Part shown: positions 16,640-25,988 of the stretch, one piece after another
Numbering within the stretch: the stretch's first letter is position 1
How the letters are laid out: every line of letters starts with the position of its first letter
DNA from: Pararoseomonas sp. SCSIO 73927
GTDB lineage: Bacteria; Pseudomonadota; Alphaproteobacteria; Acetobacterales; Acetobacteraceae
NCBI RefSeq assembly: GCF_037040815.1
Contig: NZ_CP146232.1
Coordinates: forward strand, 4,372,001-4,436,000
DNA: 64,000 nt
Direction of reading: 5' to 3'
Program-made: the position numbers and the translations under genes
The notes under the pieces: generated by a model
Told to the model about the DNA's origin: nothing
The model's input: the letters and a program-made list of their open reading frames with translations, nothing else
The model's database searches: none

Positions 16640-18136
16640 ATGACCGAGCCCTGCGACCTCACCGCCCTCGAAGCCCGCCGCCTGATCGGGGCGAAGAAGC
16701 TGTCCCCGGTGGAGCTTCTCGACTCCACCCTGAAGCGGATCGAGGAGGTGAACCCCGCCATCAACGCCGTCGTCGCCGTCGACGAGCGGGCGCGGGGCTG
16801 GGCGAAGGACGCCGAGGATGCGGTGATGCGGGGCGACCGGCTCGGCCTCCTCCATGGCCTGCCGATCGGCATCAAGGACCTGGAGGACACGGAGGGGCTC
16901 GTCACCACCTTCGGCAGTCCGCTTTTCAAGGACAACGTGCCGAAGGAGGACCTCTCCTCCGTGGCCCGCATCCGCGCGGCGGGCGCGGTGATCACGGCGA
17001 AGACGAACACGCCGGAATTCGGCGCCGGCGCCAACACGCGCAACGCCGTCTACGGCGCCACCGGCAACCCGCACGATCCCACCAGGTCGGCGGCCGGTTC
17101 CTCCGGCGGCTCCGGCGCCGCCCTGGCGGCGGGGATGTTCGCGATCTGCTCGGGCTCCGACACGGGCGGGTCCCTGCGGAACCCGGCGGCCTTCAACGGC
17201 ATTGTCGGCTTCCGCCCGAGCCCGGGCCTCGTCTCCACGGAGCGCAAGGGGCTGGGCTGGCAGAACCTTTCGGTCCTCGGGCCGATGGCGAACAACGCGG
17301 CGGACACCGCGCTTCTCCTCGCAGCCATGGCCGGGGACGACGTGCGCGACCCGCTCTCCTACACCCTGCCCGGCGAGGCGGTGCGGGCGCGGCCGGAGCG
17401 CTGGACCCCGCTCGCGCCGCTCGACCTCTCCTCCCTCCGCGTCGCGGCGACCGAGGATTTCGGCCTGGCGCTGGTGGAGAAGACCGTCCGCTCGGCGTTC
17501 CGTGAGCGCGTGGCGGCCCTGGAGCCCCTCTTCGCCCGGATCGAGGAAGGGACGCCGGACTGCCGCGGTGCCAACGAGGCCTTCGAGATCCTGCGCGCCC
17601 TCAACTTCCTCGCCGCGCACCAGGAGAAGGTCGCGAAGACGCCCGACCTCGTCGGGCCCAATGTGCGGGCGAACGTGGAGGAGGGGCTGGGCTATTCCGC
17701 GGCCGACGTGGCGCGCGCGGGGGTGCTGCAGACGCAGCTGTACCAGCGCTGGCAGCGCTTCTTCGAGGCCGGGACCGACCTGATCATCGCCCCTGCCATC
17801 ACGATCTCCCCCCGCCCCTGGACGGAGCTCTTCCCGCGCGAGATCGACGGGCAGCCGACCCGCACCTACTTCCACTGGCTCGCCATGGCCTACATCGTGA
17901 CGCTGACGGGCCACCCCGCCATTTCCATCCCCATGGGACGGGACGCGCTGGGGATGCCCTTCGGCCTGCAGATCGTCGGGCCGCGCGGGGGCGACGCGCT
18001 GGTGCTGCGCGCGGCGGCAGCGATCGAGTCGGCCTGCGCGGGCGACGCGCTGCTCTCCCGCCCTCAGGCCGATATCGGGGCGCTGCGGAAGGCGCCGCCC
18101 ATCGCCTCCATGCCGGGCTTCCTCGGCTTCGACTGA
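16640..18136 (+). CDS. amidase-signature family hydrolase
   Basis: A 498-residue amidase. The Ser-cisSer-Lys triad is visible: Lys79 in GIKDLEDTEG, Ser154 in AAGSSGGSGAALA, and Ser178 in SGSDTGGSLRNP. It belongs to the GatA-like superfamily, but no gatB or gatC is adjacent, and the C-terminal half is that of a stand-alone amidase. It releases ammonia from an unknown small amide. It may be cotranscribed with ggt, both being amide-bond hydrolases. Confidence 0.88.
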   Translation: MTEPCDLTALEARRLIGAKKLSPVELLDSTLKRIEEVNPAINAVVAVDERARGWAKDAEDAVMRGDRLGLLHGLPIGIKDLEDTEGLVTTFGSPLFKDNVPKEDLSSVARIRAAGAVITAKTNTPEFGAGANTRNAVYGATGNPHDPTRSAAGSSGGSGAALAAGMFAICSGSDTGGSLRNPAAFNGIVGFRPSPGLVSTERKGLGWQNLSVLGPMANNAADTALLLAAMAGDDVRDPLSYTLPGEAVRARPERWTPLAPLDLSSLRVAATEDFGLALVEKTVRSAFRERVAALEPLFARIEEGTPDCRGANEAFEILRALNFLAAHQEKVAKTPDLVGPNVRANVEEGLGYSAADVARAGVLQTQLYQRWQRFFEAGTDLIIAPAITISPRPWTELFPREIDGQPTRTYFHWLAMAYIVTLTGHPAISIPMGRDALGMPFGLQIVGPRGGDALVLRAAAAIESACAGDALLSRPQADIGALRKAPPIASMPGFLGFD

Positions 18137-18276
18137 GGGGGCGGTGCGGACCGGGGGCGCCTGACGCGACTTCCGGGTGGAGGCGACGGACCGCCACGGA
18201 CACCTGTCCGTGACGCCGACGCTCCCCGCAGGTCTCCTCACTGGCGCCGCCGGCATCAACGGCGGCGCTCTCCGGG

Positions 18277-18534
18277 CTACCAGCGCCGGTAACCGTAGGG
18301 GCGGCCGTAGTAGCCGCCGTAGCCGTAACCGCGCGGCGCGTAGGCGTAGCGCGGACCGTACCCGTAGCCGTGGCCGTAGTAGCCCGGCCCGGAGGAGGCG
18401 ATCGCCGCCCCCGCCGCCGCGCCCAGCCCGGCGCCGACCAGCGCCGAGCCCGCAACGTTCGGCTCCCCGTAGGGGCCGTAGCAGCCGCCGAGCGCCAGCC
18501 CGGCCACCGCGAGCGCCGCGAGACGCGCCTTCAC
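18277..18534 (-). CDS. glycine/tyrosine-rich small lipoprotein
   Basis: An 85-residue lipoprotein starting at GTG. The signal peptide ends in the lipobox ALGGC. The mature part has a glycine-zipper helix (GSALVGAGLGAAAGAAIASSGPG) and a tail of Gly-Tyr/Arg repeats (YGYGGYYGRPYGYRRW). Such proteins are small envelope components of unknown role. The GTG start overlaps the TGA of the preceding lipoprotein gene (GTGA), so the two are translationally coupled. Confidence 0.75.
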   Translation of the reverse strand: MKARLAALAVAGLALGGCYGPYGEPNVAGSALVGAGLGAAAGAAIASSGPGYYGHGYGYGPRYAYAPRGYGYGGYYGRPYGYRRW

Positions 18535-18794
18535 CGCCAGTTCCTCCCGTGACCGCCGGCGTAGGAGCGGCCGGGGCCGCCGTAGGAACGTTCGCCACGG
18601 CGCGGGGAATGTCGGCGGTACCCGTCATCATTCGTGGAAGCGACTGCCAGCCCTGCCACCAGGGCCGCCCCGGCGCCGAGGGCGAGGGTGCTGCCCCAGT
18701 CGGTCGTGCCGTCCGGGTTCTGGCATCCGGCCGTGGCCAGGGCCGCGGCGAGGGCGAGGGCGGGAAGGAAGCGGGGCTTCAGGCGGGGCATCAT
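18531..18794 (-). CDS. small lipoprotein with glycine-zipper segment
   Basis: An 87-residue lipoprotein: signal LPALALAAALATAGC with a Cys at position 24, then a short Gly/Ala zipper (ALGAGAALVAGLAVAS) and a basic Gly-Tyr-Arg tail. It is a paralogue in design of the lipoprotein encoded directly downstream and shares its transcript. Two adjacent ATG codons (18794 and 18791) are possible starts; the first is given. Confidence 0.72.
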   Translation of the reverse strand: MMPRLKPRFLPALALAAALATAGCQNPDGTTDWGSTLALGAGAALVAGLAVASTNDDGYRRHSPRRGERSYGGPGRSYAGGHGRNWR

Positions 18795-18924
18795 CTGGGG
18801 GGACCTCCGATGCCGCCAGATATCGGCTCCCCTGGTGGCATCCGCGCGGCGGCCCGGTGGCGGCGCGCGGCGGGACGAAGGTGATTTCGTGGCGGCAACC
18901 TTCTCCCGGGTCGCCGCCCGCCGT

Positions 18925-19179
18925 TCAGCCCCGCGGTCCGGAGAAGGCGTTGAAGGTCTGGAGCGTGTAGGTGTCCTTGATCCCCGGCACGGTCTGGATC
19001 CGCTCCACGACGAAGAGGCCGATATCCTGCTCAGGCTCCAGGTAGAACTTCCCGAGAAGGTCGTACTGCCCGCTCGTCGAGTGCATCTCCGAGAGCTCGG
19101 GGACCGTGTCCGCCATCTCCCGCGCCACACGGTAGGCCGCCCCCATCTCGCACTTGATCATCACGAAGATCGCTCTCAT
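18925..19179 (-). CDS. stand-alone Lrp/AsnC ligand-binding domain (RAM/SAM) protein
   Basis: An 84-residue protein equal to the C-terminal effector domain of Lrp/AsnC regulators, without the helix-turn-helix. Features are AIFVMIKCEMGAAYRVAREMA, a GQYDLLGKFYLEP strand and a final TLQTFNAF. Such SAM proteins form oligomers and bind amino acids; they may modulate full-length Lrp proteins. It is divergent from the ThDP enzyme gene at 19446. The longer open frame upstream of 19179 is Arg/Gly-rich and not homologous. Confidence 0.8.
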   Translation of the reverse strand: MRAIFVMIKCEMGAAYRVAREMADTVPELSEMHSTSGQYDLLGKFYLEPEQDIGLFVVERIQTVPGIKDTYTLQTFNAFSGPRG

Positions 19180-19445
19180 CCGGCCCTGCTCCCGTCCGGC
19201 GCGCAGGATGCCGCCGCGCGGGCGGGGTTCCAAGCCTCTCCCGGGAAAGCCCTGGCGCCGGGCTGCGCCGCGCGGTCCTTTGCCCGCAGCCGGGCCGGAA
19301 CTGGCATGGAGGAACGGCGTCCTCCGCAAGCGTCCAGGCCCTTTGCCGAGAAGGAACCCACCCACCGGCGGTTGGCGGCCCACGCGCCCCGTCCTAGTCT
19401 CCGCCCCCTCCGGCGAGGGTCGGAGGGGGTAGGGGACAGGACACG

Positions 19446-21134
19446 ATGGACGGCAGCACGAAGGGCACGGCCCGCGGACGCACGGGCGGGCAGCTTCTGG
19501 CGGATGCGCTGGTGGCGCAGGGCGTGACCCACGCCTTCCACGTGCCCGGCGAGTCCTTCCTCGACCTGCTGGACGGGCTCTACAACGTCCAGAACCGCAT
19601 TGAGCTGACCACCTGCCGCTTCGAGGCGGGCGCCGTCCACATGGCCGAGGCGCACGGCAAGCTCACGGGCAATCCCGGCGTGGCGATCGTGACCCGCGGC
19701 CCCGGCGCCTGCCACGCCAGCATCGGCGTGCACGTGGCGATGCAGGACAGCACGCCGCTGGTCCTCATCGTCGGCCAGATCCCCTTCGCCGAGACGGACC
19801 GGGACACCTTCCAGGAGGTGGACTACCGCCGGATGTTCTCCCCGCTGGCCAAGTGGGTGACCCAGATCGACGACGCCCGCCGGGTGCCGGAGCTGATGGC
19901 CCGCGCCTTCGACGTGGCGCGCAGCGGCCGCCCCGGCCCCGTGGTGGTGGCGATCAGCGAGGAGATGCAGAAGCAGATGGTGGACGTGCAGGACATCGGG
20001 CCCGCGCCCGTCCTGCCGGCCTTCCCCGCGCCCCACGCCATCCCGCGCCTGCTGGAGCTGCTGGACGGGGCGAAGCAGCCCGTGCTCGTCCTCGGCGGCA
20101 CCGGCTGGTCCGAGGAGGGCAAGGCGGCGATCCGCGACTTCGCCATCGCGCATGACCTGCCGGTGGCCGTCGGCTTCCGCCGCCTCGGCCTTTTCGACGG
20201 CACCTCGCCGAACTTCGCCGGCGACCTCGGCGTCGGCTCCGATCCCGGCCTCGTCGCGCGGGTGAAGGAATCGGACCTCGTCATCGCTGTCGGCACGCGG
20301 CTCGGCGAGGCGACGAGTCAGGGCTACACCCTGTTCCCGGAGGGCGAGACGAGCCCGATCGTGCAGGTTCACCCGGATCCGGCCGAGATCGGCCGCGTGT
20401 TCCGCCCGGTCCTCGGCATCACCGCCGACCTTAACGCCTTCTCCGTGGCGCTGAAGGCCGGCGCGCCCGGAAAGCCGCGCCCCTGGGGCGAGTGGACGAA
20501 GAAGCTTCGCGCCGGGCGGGAGGCGAGCGTCGCCGCGCCGGAGTACGAAGGGCCGCTGAACTTCGCCCGCGCCCTGCAGGCGCTGGAGAAGGAGCTGCCG
20601 GAGGACACGGTCTTCACCGTGGATGCCGGCAACTTCGCCACCTGGCCGCAGCGCTTCATGTCCGTGCGGGAGAAGCAGGAGTTCCTGGGCCCGACCAACG
20701 GCGCCATGGGCTACTCCGTGCCCTCCGGCATCGGCGCCGCCATCACCTATCGCGGCCGGCAAGTGATCAGCTTCGTCGGCGACGGCGGCTTCCTGATGAC
20801 GGGGCAGGAGATCGCCACCGCCTTTCAGGCGGAGGTGGCGCCGATCGTCATCGTGGTGAACAACGGGCAGTACGGCACGATCCGCATGTACCAGGAGCGC
20901 CACTACCCCGGCCGCGTCTCCGGCACGCTGCTGAAGAACCCGGACTTCGCGCGCTTCGTCGAGGCCTTTGGCGGCCATGGCGAGGTGGTGACCGAGACGG
21001 ACGAGCTGGTGCCGGCCTACCAGCGCGCCCGCGCCAGCGGGAAGCCCGCGATCATCGAGGTGCGGATGAGCGCGGAGCAGATCACCAACCGCCAGACGAT
21101 CACGCAGATCCGCGCGGCCGCCGCGAAGGCCTGA
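19446..21134 (+). CDS. acetolactate synthase-like thiamine-diphosphate enzyme
   Basis: A 562-residue ThDP-dependent enzyme with the three-domain order of the acetohydroxyacid synthase/benzoylformate decarboxylase family. The catalytic Glu is in TCRFEAGAVHMAEAHG, and the ThDP-Mg motif is VGDGGFLMTGQEIATAFQAEVAPIVIVVNNGQYGT. No small regulatory subunit (ilvN) is adjacent, so it is probably a catabolic decarboxylase or carboligase and not the anabolic ilvB. The substrate is unknown. The single gene ends at a strong hairpin. Confidence 0.85.
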   Translation: MDGSTKGTARGRTGGQLLADALVAQGVTHAFHVPGESFLDLLDGLYNVQNRIELTTCRFEAGAVHMAEAHGKLTGNPGVAIVTRGPGACHASIGVHVAMQDSTPLVLIVGQIPFAETDRDTFQEVDYRRMFSPLAKWVTQIDDARRVPELMARAFDVARSGRPGPVVVAISEEMQKQMVDVQDIGPAPVLPAFPAPHAIPRLLELLDGAKQPVLVLGGTGWSEEGKAAIRDFAIAHDLPVAVGFRRLGLFDGTSPNFAGDLGVGSDPGLVARVKESDLVIAVGTRLGEATSQGYTLFPEGETSPIVQVHPDPAEIGRVFRPVLGITADLNAFSVALKAGAPGKPRPWGEWTKKLRAGREASVAAPEYEGPLNFARALQALEKELPEDTVFTVDAGNFATWPQRFMSVREKQEFLGPTNGAMGYSVPSGIGAAITYRGRQVISFVGDGGFLMTGQEIATAFQAEVAPIVIVVNNGQYGTIRMYQERHYPGRVSGTLLKNPDFARFVEAFGGHGEVVTETDELVPAYQRARASGKPAIIEVRMSAEQITNRQTITQIRAAAAKA

Positions 21135-21140
21135 TCGCCG

Positions 21141-21166
21141 CCGGGCGGGCTGGAAGGCCCGCCCGG
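21141..21166. terminator. bidirectional terminator-like hairpin between convergent genes
   Basis: A perfect 10-bp stem (CCGGGCGGGC/GCCCGCCCGG) with a 6-base loop lies in the 41-base gap between the ThDP enzyme stop and the stop of the convergent binding-protein gene. There is no U-tract on either side. Confidence 0.65.
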
Positions 21167-21175
21167 GACAGGGGG

Positions 21176-22765
21176 TCAGCCCCGCTTCACGTTCCAGAAC
21201 GTGGCGAAGCCCGGCAGGACGCCCGTGATGTCGGTGCGCCAAGCCGTCGGCTGCAGGTGCTGGCCGAGCGGGTAGAAGGGAACCTCCTTCATCGCCTCCA
21301 GCTGCATATCCCGCGTGATCGCCTTCTGCGCGGCCTCGTCCGCCGCGTCGAACCAGCTGTTCCGAAGCTCCTCCAGGCGCGGGATCGTCGCCCAGCCCGC
21401 GTAGCCGGCCTCGCCCGCGCCGCGCAGGGCGAAGTGGCCGCCCGGGTGCAGCCAGTCCGCGCCGACCCAGGTGGTCACGAAGGCGCTCCACCCGCCGTCG
21501 GAGACCGGCCCCTTGCGGTTGCGCCGCTGGAGCATGGCGTTGAACTCGACCGTGTAGGTCTCCACGTTCATGCCGACCTGCCGGAACATGTCCTCCATGA
21601 CAGCGCCGTGCGCGATCAGCGCCTGCGAGTTGGAGGGGGTCATCAGCAGAACCGTCTCGCCCTTGTAGCCGGCAGCGGCGAGGTCGCGCTTCACCTTCGC
21701 CAGGTCGCGCCGGCCGTTCAGCGGTTCCAGCCCGGCCTCCGTCGCCAGGGGCGTGCCCGGGCAGAAGAAGCCGAGGGGCACGCGGTACATGGCGGGATCG
21801 GTCGGCCCCACCACCGCCTGCACGGCCGAGGTCTGGTCGATGGCGCCCCAGAGCGCGCGCCGGATCGCCGGGTTGTTGAAAGGCGCCTGCAGGTGGTTCA
21901 CCTGCATCATGGAAACGAAGCCGGTCGGGTCGGAGACGGAGACCCGCACGTTCCGGTTCCGCCGCATCAGCGGCAGCTGGTCGTGGTAGGCGTATTCCAG
22001 CCAGTCCCGCTCCCCGCTGATCAGCGCCGTGGTGGCGGTTGAGGGATCGGGGATGGTGTGCCACTCGACCCGGTCGAAGTTCACCACCTTCGGGCCGGCG
22101 GTCCAGGTGGGGGTGCCGCTCGGGCGGGGCACATAGCCCTCAAACTTCGTGTAGACATTGAGCGAACCGGGCACGCGCTCATCGGCCTTGAAGCGGAAGG
22201 GGCCGCTGCCCGTGATCTCGGACACGGGCCGGAAAGGGTCCGTCTCCGCTAGCCGCGCCGGCATCATGGCGCAGACCGGCGTCGCGGCCTTCCCCAGCGC
22301 CAGCGGCAGGAGCGGGAAGGGGCGCTTCAGGCGGAAGCGGATGGTCCGGTCATCGGGGGCGGAGAGCTCGTCCGTCGCGGCCATCAGCGTGCCGCCCATC
22401 GGATCGCGCGCGGCCCAGCGCCGGATCGAGGCCACGCAGTCCCGGGCCAGTACGCGCTCCCCGTCGTGGAAGCGCAGCTCCTCGCGGAGCGTCAGGGTCC
22501 AGAGCCGGCCGTCCTCCTCGGTCCGGTGGCCCTCCACCATCTGCGGCACGGGCTGGTACTTGTCATCCATCCCGTAGAGCGTGTCGTACACCATGTAGCC
22601 GTGGTTGCGGCTGATGTAGGCCGTGGTGGTGACGGGATCGAGGACGATGAGGTCCTGCTGCGGGATGAAGCGCAGCGTGCTGGCGGATTGCGCGCGCGTG
22701 ATGGCCGGCGCGGCCGCGGTGGAAAGGGCGAGGCCGGTGGCCTTCATCAGCGTGCGGCGATGCAT
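21176..22765 (-). CDS. ABC transporter substrate-binding protein, family 5
   Basis: A 529-residue periplasmic binding protein of the oligopeptide/nickel (SBP_bac_5) family. The N-terminus MHRRTLMKATGLALSTAAAPAITRAQ looks like a twin-arginine type signal with an AxA-like cleavage site. Family motifs include DGMDDKYQPVPQMVEG, RLWTLTLREELRFHDGERVLA and the C-terminal HPGGHF region. No permease or ATPase genes are adjacent. It lies 88 bases upstream of a CoA-ester operon on the opposite side, so it may deliver a substrate to that pathway; this is inference. Confidence 0.85.
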   Translation of the reverse strand: MHRRTLMKATGLALSTAAAPAITRAQSASTLRFIPQQDLIVLDPVTTTAYISRNHGYMVYDTLYGMDDKYQPVPQMVEGHRTEEDGRLWTLTLREELRFHDGERVLARDCVASIRRWAARDPMGGTLMAATDELSAPDDRTIRFRLKRPFPLLPLALGKAATPVCAMMPARLAETDPFRPVSEITGSGPFRFKADERVPGSLNVYTKFEGYVPRPSGTPTWTAGPKVVNFDRVEWHTIPDPSTATTALISGERDWLEYAYHDQLPLMRRNRNVRVSVSDPTGFVSMMQVNHLQAPFNNPAIRRALWGAIDQTSAVQAVVGPTDPAMYRVPLGFFCPGTPLATEAGLEPLNGRRDLAKVKRDLAAAGYKGETVLLMTPSNSQALIAHGAVMEDMFRQVGMNVETYTVEFNAMLQRRNRKGPVSDGGWSAFVTTWVGADWLHPGGHFALRGAGEAGYAGWATIPRLEELRNSWFDAADEAAQKAITRDMQLEAMKEVPFYPLGQHLQPTAWRTDITGVLPGFATFWNVKRG

Positions 22766-22853
22766 CCGCGGTCTCCTTCGGTCGGCGACGCTTCCCCTGC
22801 GCCGAGATCAACACGCCCGGCGGGGGAAGGCCAGGGCCTTGCGCGTCGCGGTG

Positions 22854-23636
22854 CTAGCGCGCGCGGGCGAGGATGCGCTCCGCGCGCATCCGCACCGGCG
22901 CGTCGATCATCATTCCATCCACCGAGACGGCGCCGCCACCCCCGGCCGCCATGACCTTCCCTGCCCACTCCACCTCCGCGGCGGAGGGCGCGAAGCCCCG
23001 CAGCGCCGGCGCCACCTGCCGGGGGTGGATTAGCAGCTTGCCGCCGAAGCCCAGCTCCGCCGCGTGGCGGGCATCGTCCTCAGTCAGGGCGTCGTCGCCG
23101 ATCGCGGCCGTCACCCCGTCGATCGGCGCCCCGATCCCGGCGAGGCGGGAGGCGAGGACCAGCTCGGACCGGGCGAGGAGCAGGGCCTGCCGCGTGTGGG
23201 CGCAGCCGAGGTCGGCGGCGTAGTCGAGGGAGCCAAAGCCGAGCCCCGCGACGCCCCCCGCCGCGATCTCCCGCGCGGCGGCGAGGCCGCGGGCAGATTC
23301 GATGAGTGCGATCACGTCCATCGCCCCGATCATCCGGCGCATGCCCTCGATGGTGACGGGGTTCTCCGCCTTCGGCAGCAGGATGCCCGCTAGGTCGGAC
23401 TCGGCCAGGGCGACAAGGTCCTCCGCGTGCCAGGGCGTGCCGGCCGGGTTGATCCGGACAAGGACGGGGATGCCTTCCAGCTGCGCCGCCGCGGCGTTCG
23501 CGCGGGCCGCCGCCTTCTCCTCCGGCGGAACGGCGTCCTCGAGGTCGATGATCACGGCATCGGCGCCGGAGGCGGCGGCCTTGGCGAAGCGTTCCGGCCG
23601 GTGGCCGGGGACGAAGAGCGGGGCGGTGGGGGTCAT
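22854..23636 (-). CDS. HpcH/HpaI (CitE-like) CoA ester lyase
   Basis: A 260-residue TIM-barrel lyase. Motifs are LFVPGHRPERFAKAAASGADAVIIDLEDAVPPEEKAAAR (N-terminal strand with metal Asp-Glu), LVRINPAGTPWHAEDL, IALIESARGL (metal Glu) and GFGSLDYAADLG. Family members cleave citryl-, malyl- or beta-methylmalyl-CoA type esters. The ATG at 23636 overlaps the CoA-transferase stop (ATGA) and starts at the conserved N-terminus; upstream in-frame sequence only shadows the transferase. It is the last gene of the three-gene CoA operon. Confidence 0.86.
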   Translation of the reverse strand: MTPTAPLFVPGHRPERFAKAAASGADAVIIDLEDAVPPEEKAAARANAAAAQLEGIPVLVRINPAGTPWHAEDLVALAESDLAGILLPKAENPVTIEGMRRMIGAMDVIALIESARGLAAAREIAAGGVAGLGFGSLDYAADLGCAHTRQALLLARSELVLASRLAGIGAPIDGVTAAIGDDALTEDDARHAAELGFGGKLLIHPRQVAPALRGFAPSAAEVEWAGKVMAAGGGGAVSVDGMMIDAPVRMRAERILARAR

Positions 23637-24760
23637 GCGAACTCCGCGCGGATGCTGTCGCTGTGCTGGCCGATGGCGGGCACGGGGCCGAGATCCCGCG
23701 CCCCGTCGCTGAAGAGCGCGGCGGGCGCCGCGACCGGGACGGGGCCTCCGGGCGTATCGAGGACGATGCGCCGCAGGGCCGGGTGCCGCGCCAGCCCTGC
23801 CACGTCGTTGACGAGGCCGTAGGCCGTGCGCGCCGCGCGCAGCCGCGCCGCGCACTCATCCCGCGTGAGGGCGGCGAAGACCGCGGCGATGTGCGCGTCC
23901 ACCGCCGGCCGGTTCGCGACCCGCTCGACGTTGCTGCGGAAGCCCTTCCGCCCCGGCAGCTCCGGCTCCAGCAGGAAATGGGCGCAGAAATCCGTCCATT
24001 CCCGCTCGTTCTGGATGGAAATGAGCACGGGGACGCCGTCGGCCGTCTCGAAGGCGCTGTAGGGGCAGATGGAGGGGTGGGCGAGGCCGACCCGCTGCGG
24101 CTCCCGCCCCGTGCCCTCGTAGTAGACCAGCGGCACGTTCATCATATCCGCCATCCCGTCGAAGAGGGAGACGGCGATGCCCTTACCCCGCCCGGTGACG
24201 CCGCGCTCGATCAGCGCCTCCAGCACGGCGGCGTGGGCGTTCATCCCGCAGGCGATGTCGCAGACGGAGACGCCGACCCGTCCCGGCCCTTCCGGCCGGC
24301 CGGTGACGCTCGCCAGCCCGCTCTCGGCCTGGACCAGCAGGTCGTAGGCCTTCATGGCGGCGTACTCCCCGCTCTCGCCGTAGCCGGAGATGTCGACGGT
24401 GATCAGGCGCGGATGGGCGGCGCGCAGCTCCGCACTGCCGAAGCCGCCGCGCGCCGCGGCGCCGGGGGCAAGGTTCTGGATGAACACGTCCGCCCGGGCG
24501 GCGAGGCGCCGCAGCAGGGAGAGGTCCTCCGCCCGCTTGATGTCGAGGACGAGGCTCTCCTTCCCGCGGTTCAGCCAGACGAAGTAGCTGGACGAACCCT
24601 TGGCGGAGGCGTCGTAGCCGCGCGCGAAATCGCCCTCCGCGCGCTCGATCTTGATCACCCGCGCCCCGGCATCCGCCAGCCTCGCCGAGCAGAGCGGCGC
24701 CGCCACCGCCTGCTCCATGGCGATGACGAGGAGCCCTTCGAGCGGCCGAGACCCCGCCAT
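23633..24760 (-). CDS. CaiB/BaiF family CoA-transferase
   Basis: A 375-residue class III CoA-transferase. Visible features are MEQAVAAPLCSARLADAGARVIKIE, the catalytic Asp region SGYGESGEYAAMKAYDLLVQAESGL (Asp after AY) and the GRKGFRSNVERVANR region. It moves CoA between carboxylic acids; the acids are unknown. The ATG at 24760 follows the acyl-CoA dehydrogenase stop by 2 bases, and the gene overlaps the lyase gene downstream. The expected pathway is activation of an acid, alpha-beta oxidation, then carbon-carbon cleavage. Confidence 0.86.
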   Translation of the reverse strand: MAGSRPLEGLLVIAMEQAVAAPLCSARLADAGARVIKIERAEGDFARGYDASAKGSSSYFVWLNRGKESLVLDIKRAEDLSLLRRLAARADVFIQNLAPGAAARGGFGSAELRAAHPRLITVDISGYGESGEYAAMKAYDLLVQAESGLASVTGRPEGPGRVGVSVCDIACGMNAHAAVLEALIERGVTGRGKGIAVSLFDGMADMMNVPLVYYEGTGREPQRVGLAHPSICPYSAFETADGVPVLISIQNEREWTDFCAHFLLEPELPGRKGFRSNVERVANRPAVDAHIAAVFAALTRDECAARLRAARTAYGLVNDVAGLARHPALRRIVLDTPGGPVPVAAPAALFSDGARDLGPVPAIGQHSDSIRAEFA

Positions 24761-24762
24761 GC

Positions 24763-25926
24763 CTAAAAGCTCCGGGGCAGGCCGAGGATGTGCTCGGCCA
24801 CGTAGGAGAGGATGAGGTTCGTGCTGATCGGCGCCACCTGGTAGAGCCGCGTCTCCCGGAACTTGCGCTCCACGTCGTACTCGTGCGCGAAGCCGAAGCC
24901 GCCGTGGAACTGGAGGCAGGCATTGGCCGCCTCCCAGCTCGCCTTCGCCGCCAGGTACTTCGCCATGTTCGCCTGCGCGCCGCAGGGCTGGTTCGCGTCG
25001 AAGAGCCGGCAGGCCTCGAAGCGCATCAGGTTGGCGGCCTCGATCTCGATGTAGCTCTCGGCGATGGGGAACTGCACGCCCTGATTCTGGCCGATGGGGC
25101 GGCCGAACACCGTGCGCTCTTTCGCGTAGGGCACCACCTTGTCGATGAACCAGTAGCCGTCGCCGATGCACTCCGCCGCGATCAGCGTGCGCTCCGCGTT
25201 CAACCCGTCCAGGATGTACTTGAACCCGCGCCCCTCCTCGCCGATCAGGTTCTCGGCCGGGATCTCCAGGTTGTCGAAGAAGATCTCGTTCGTCTCGTGG
25301 TTCACCATGTTCTCGATCGGGCGCACGGTCATGCCTTTGCCGATCGCGTCCCGCAGGTCCACGAGGAAGATGGACATCCCCTCGGACTTCTTCTTCACCT
25401 CCGCCAGCGGCGTGGTGCGGGCGAGCAGGATCATCAGCTCGGAGTGCTGGACGCGGGAGATCCAGACCTTCTGGCCGTTCACCACGTAGCGGTCATTGCC
25501 CTGCCGCACCGCCGTGGTCTTGATCTTCGTGGTGTCGGTGCCGGTGGTCGGCTCCGTCACGCCCATGGATTGCAGCCGCAGTTCGCCGGTCGCGATCTTC
25601 GGCAGGTAGCGCGCCTTCTGCTCGGCCGATCCGTGCCGCAGCAGCGTGCCCATGTTGTACATCTGCCCGTGGCAGGCACCGGAATTGCCGCCGGAGCGGT
25701 TGATCTCCTCCATGATGATGGAGGCCTCGGTCAGCCCCAGCCCGGAGCCGCCGTACTCCTCGGGGATCAGCGCCGCGAGCCAGCCCGCCTTCGTCAGCGC
25801 GTCCACGAAGGCCTCGGGGTAGCCGCGCTCCCGGTCGACCCTGCGGTGGTACTCGGCCGGGAATTCTGCGCAGAGGGCGCGGACGGCGTCGCGCAGCTCC
25901 TGGTGCTCGTCGGTGCCGGCCTGCAT
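24763..25926 (-). CDS. acyl-CoA dehydrogenase
   Basis: A 387-residue FAD flavoenzyme. Motifs are LIPEEYGGSGLGLTEASIIMEEI, the FAD loop MGVTEPTTGTDTTKIKTTA, NGQKVWIS, and the C-terminal QFHGGFGFAHEYDVERKFRETR, which carries the FAD ribose contacts. The catalytic Glu of most members lies in this last segment or in helix G; I cannot fix its position by eye. It is the first gene of the CoA operon. The ATG at 25926 was chosen at the family N-terminus. Confidence 0.88.
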   Translation of the reverse strand: MQAGTDEHQELRDAVRALCAEFPAEYHRRVDRERGYPEAFVDALTKAGWLAALIPEEYGGSGLGLTEASIIMEEINRSGGNSGACHGQMYNMGTLLRHGSAEQKARYLPKIATGELRLQSMGVTEPTTGTDTTKIKTTAVRQGNDRYVVNGQKVWISRVQHSELMILLARTTPLAEVKKKSEGMSIFLVDLRDAIGKGMTVRPIENMVNHETNEIFFDNLEIPAENLIGEEGRGFKYILDGLNAERTLIAAECIGDGYWFIDKVVPYAKERTVFGRPIGQNQGVQFPIAESYIEIEAANLMRFEACRLFDANQPCGAQANMAKYLAAKASWEAANACLQFHGGFGFAHEYDVERKFRETRLYQVAPISTNLILSYVAEHILGLPRSF

Positions 25927-25988
25927 CGCGCTCCCCCCTCGTTCTCTGGCCCCACTCTTGCCGCCGGACCGGGCCCGGCGAAAGGGGG

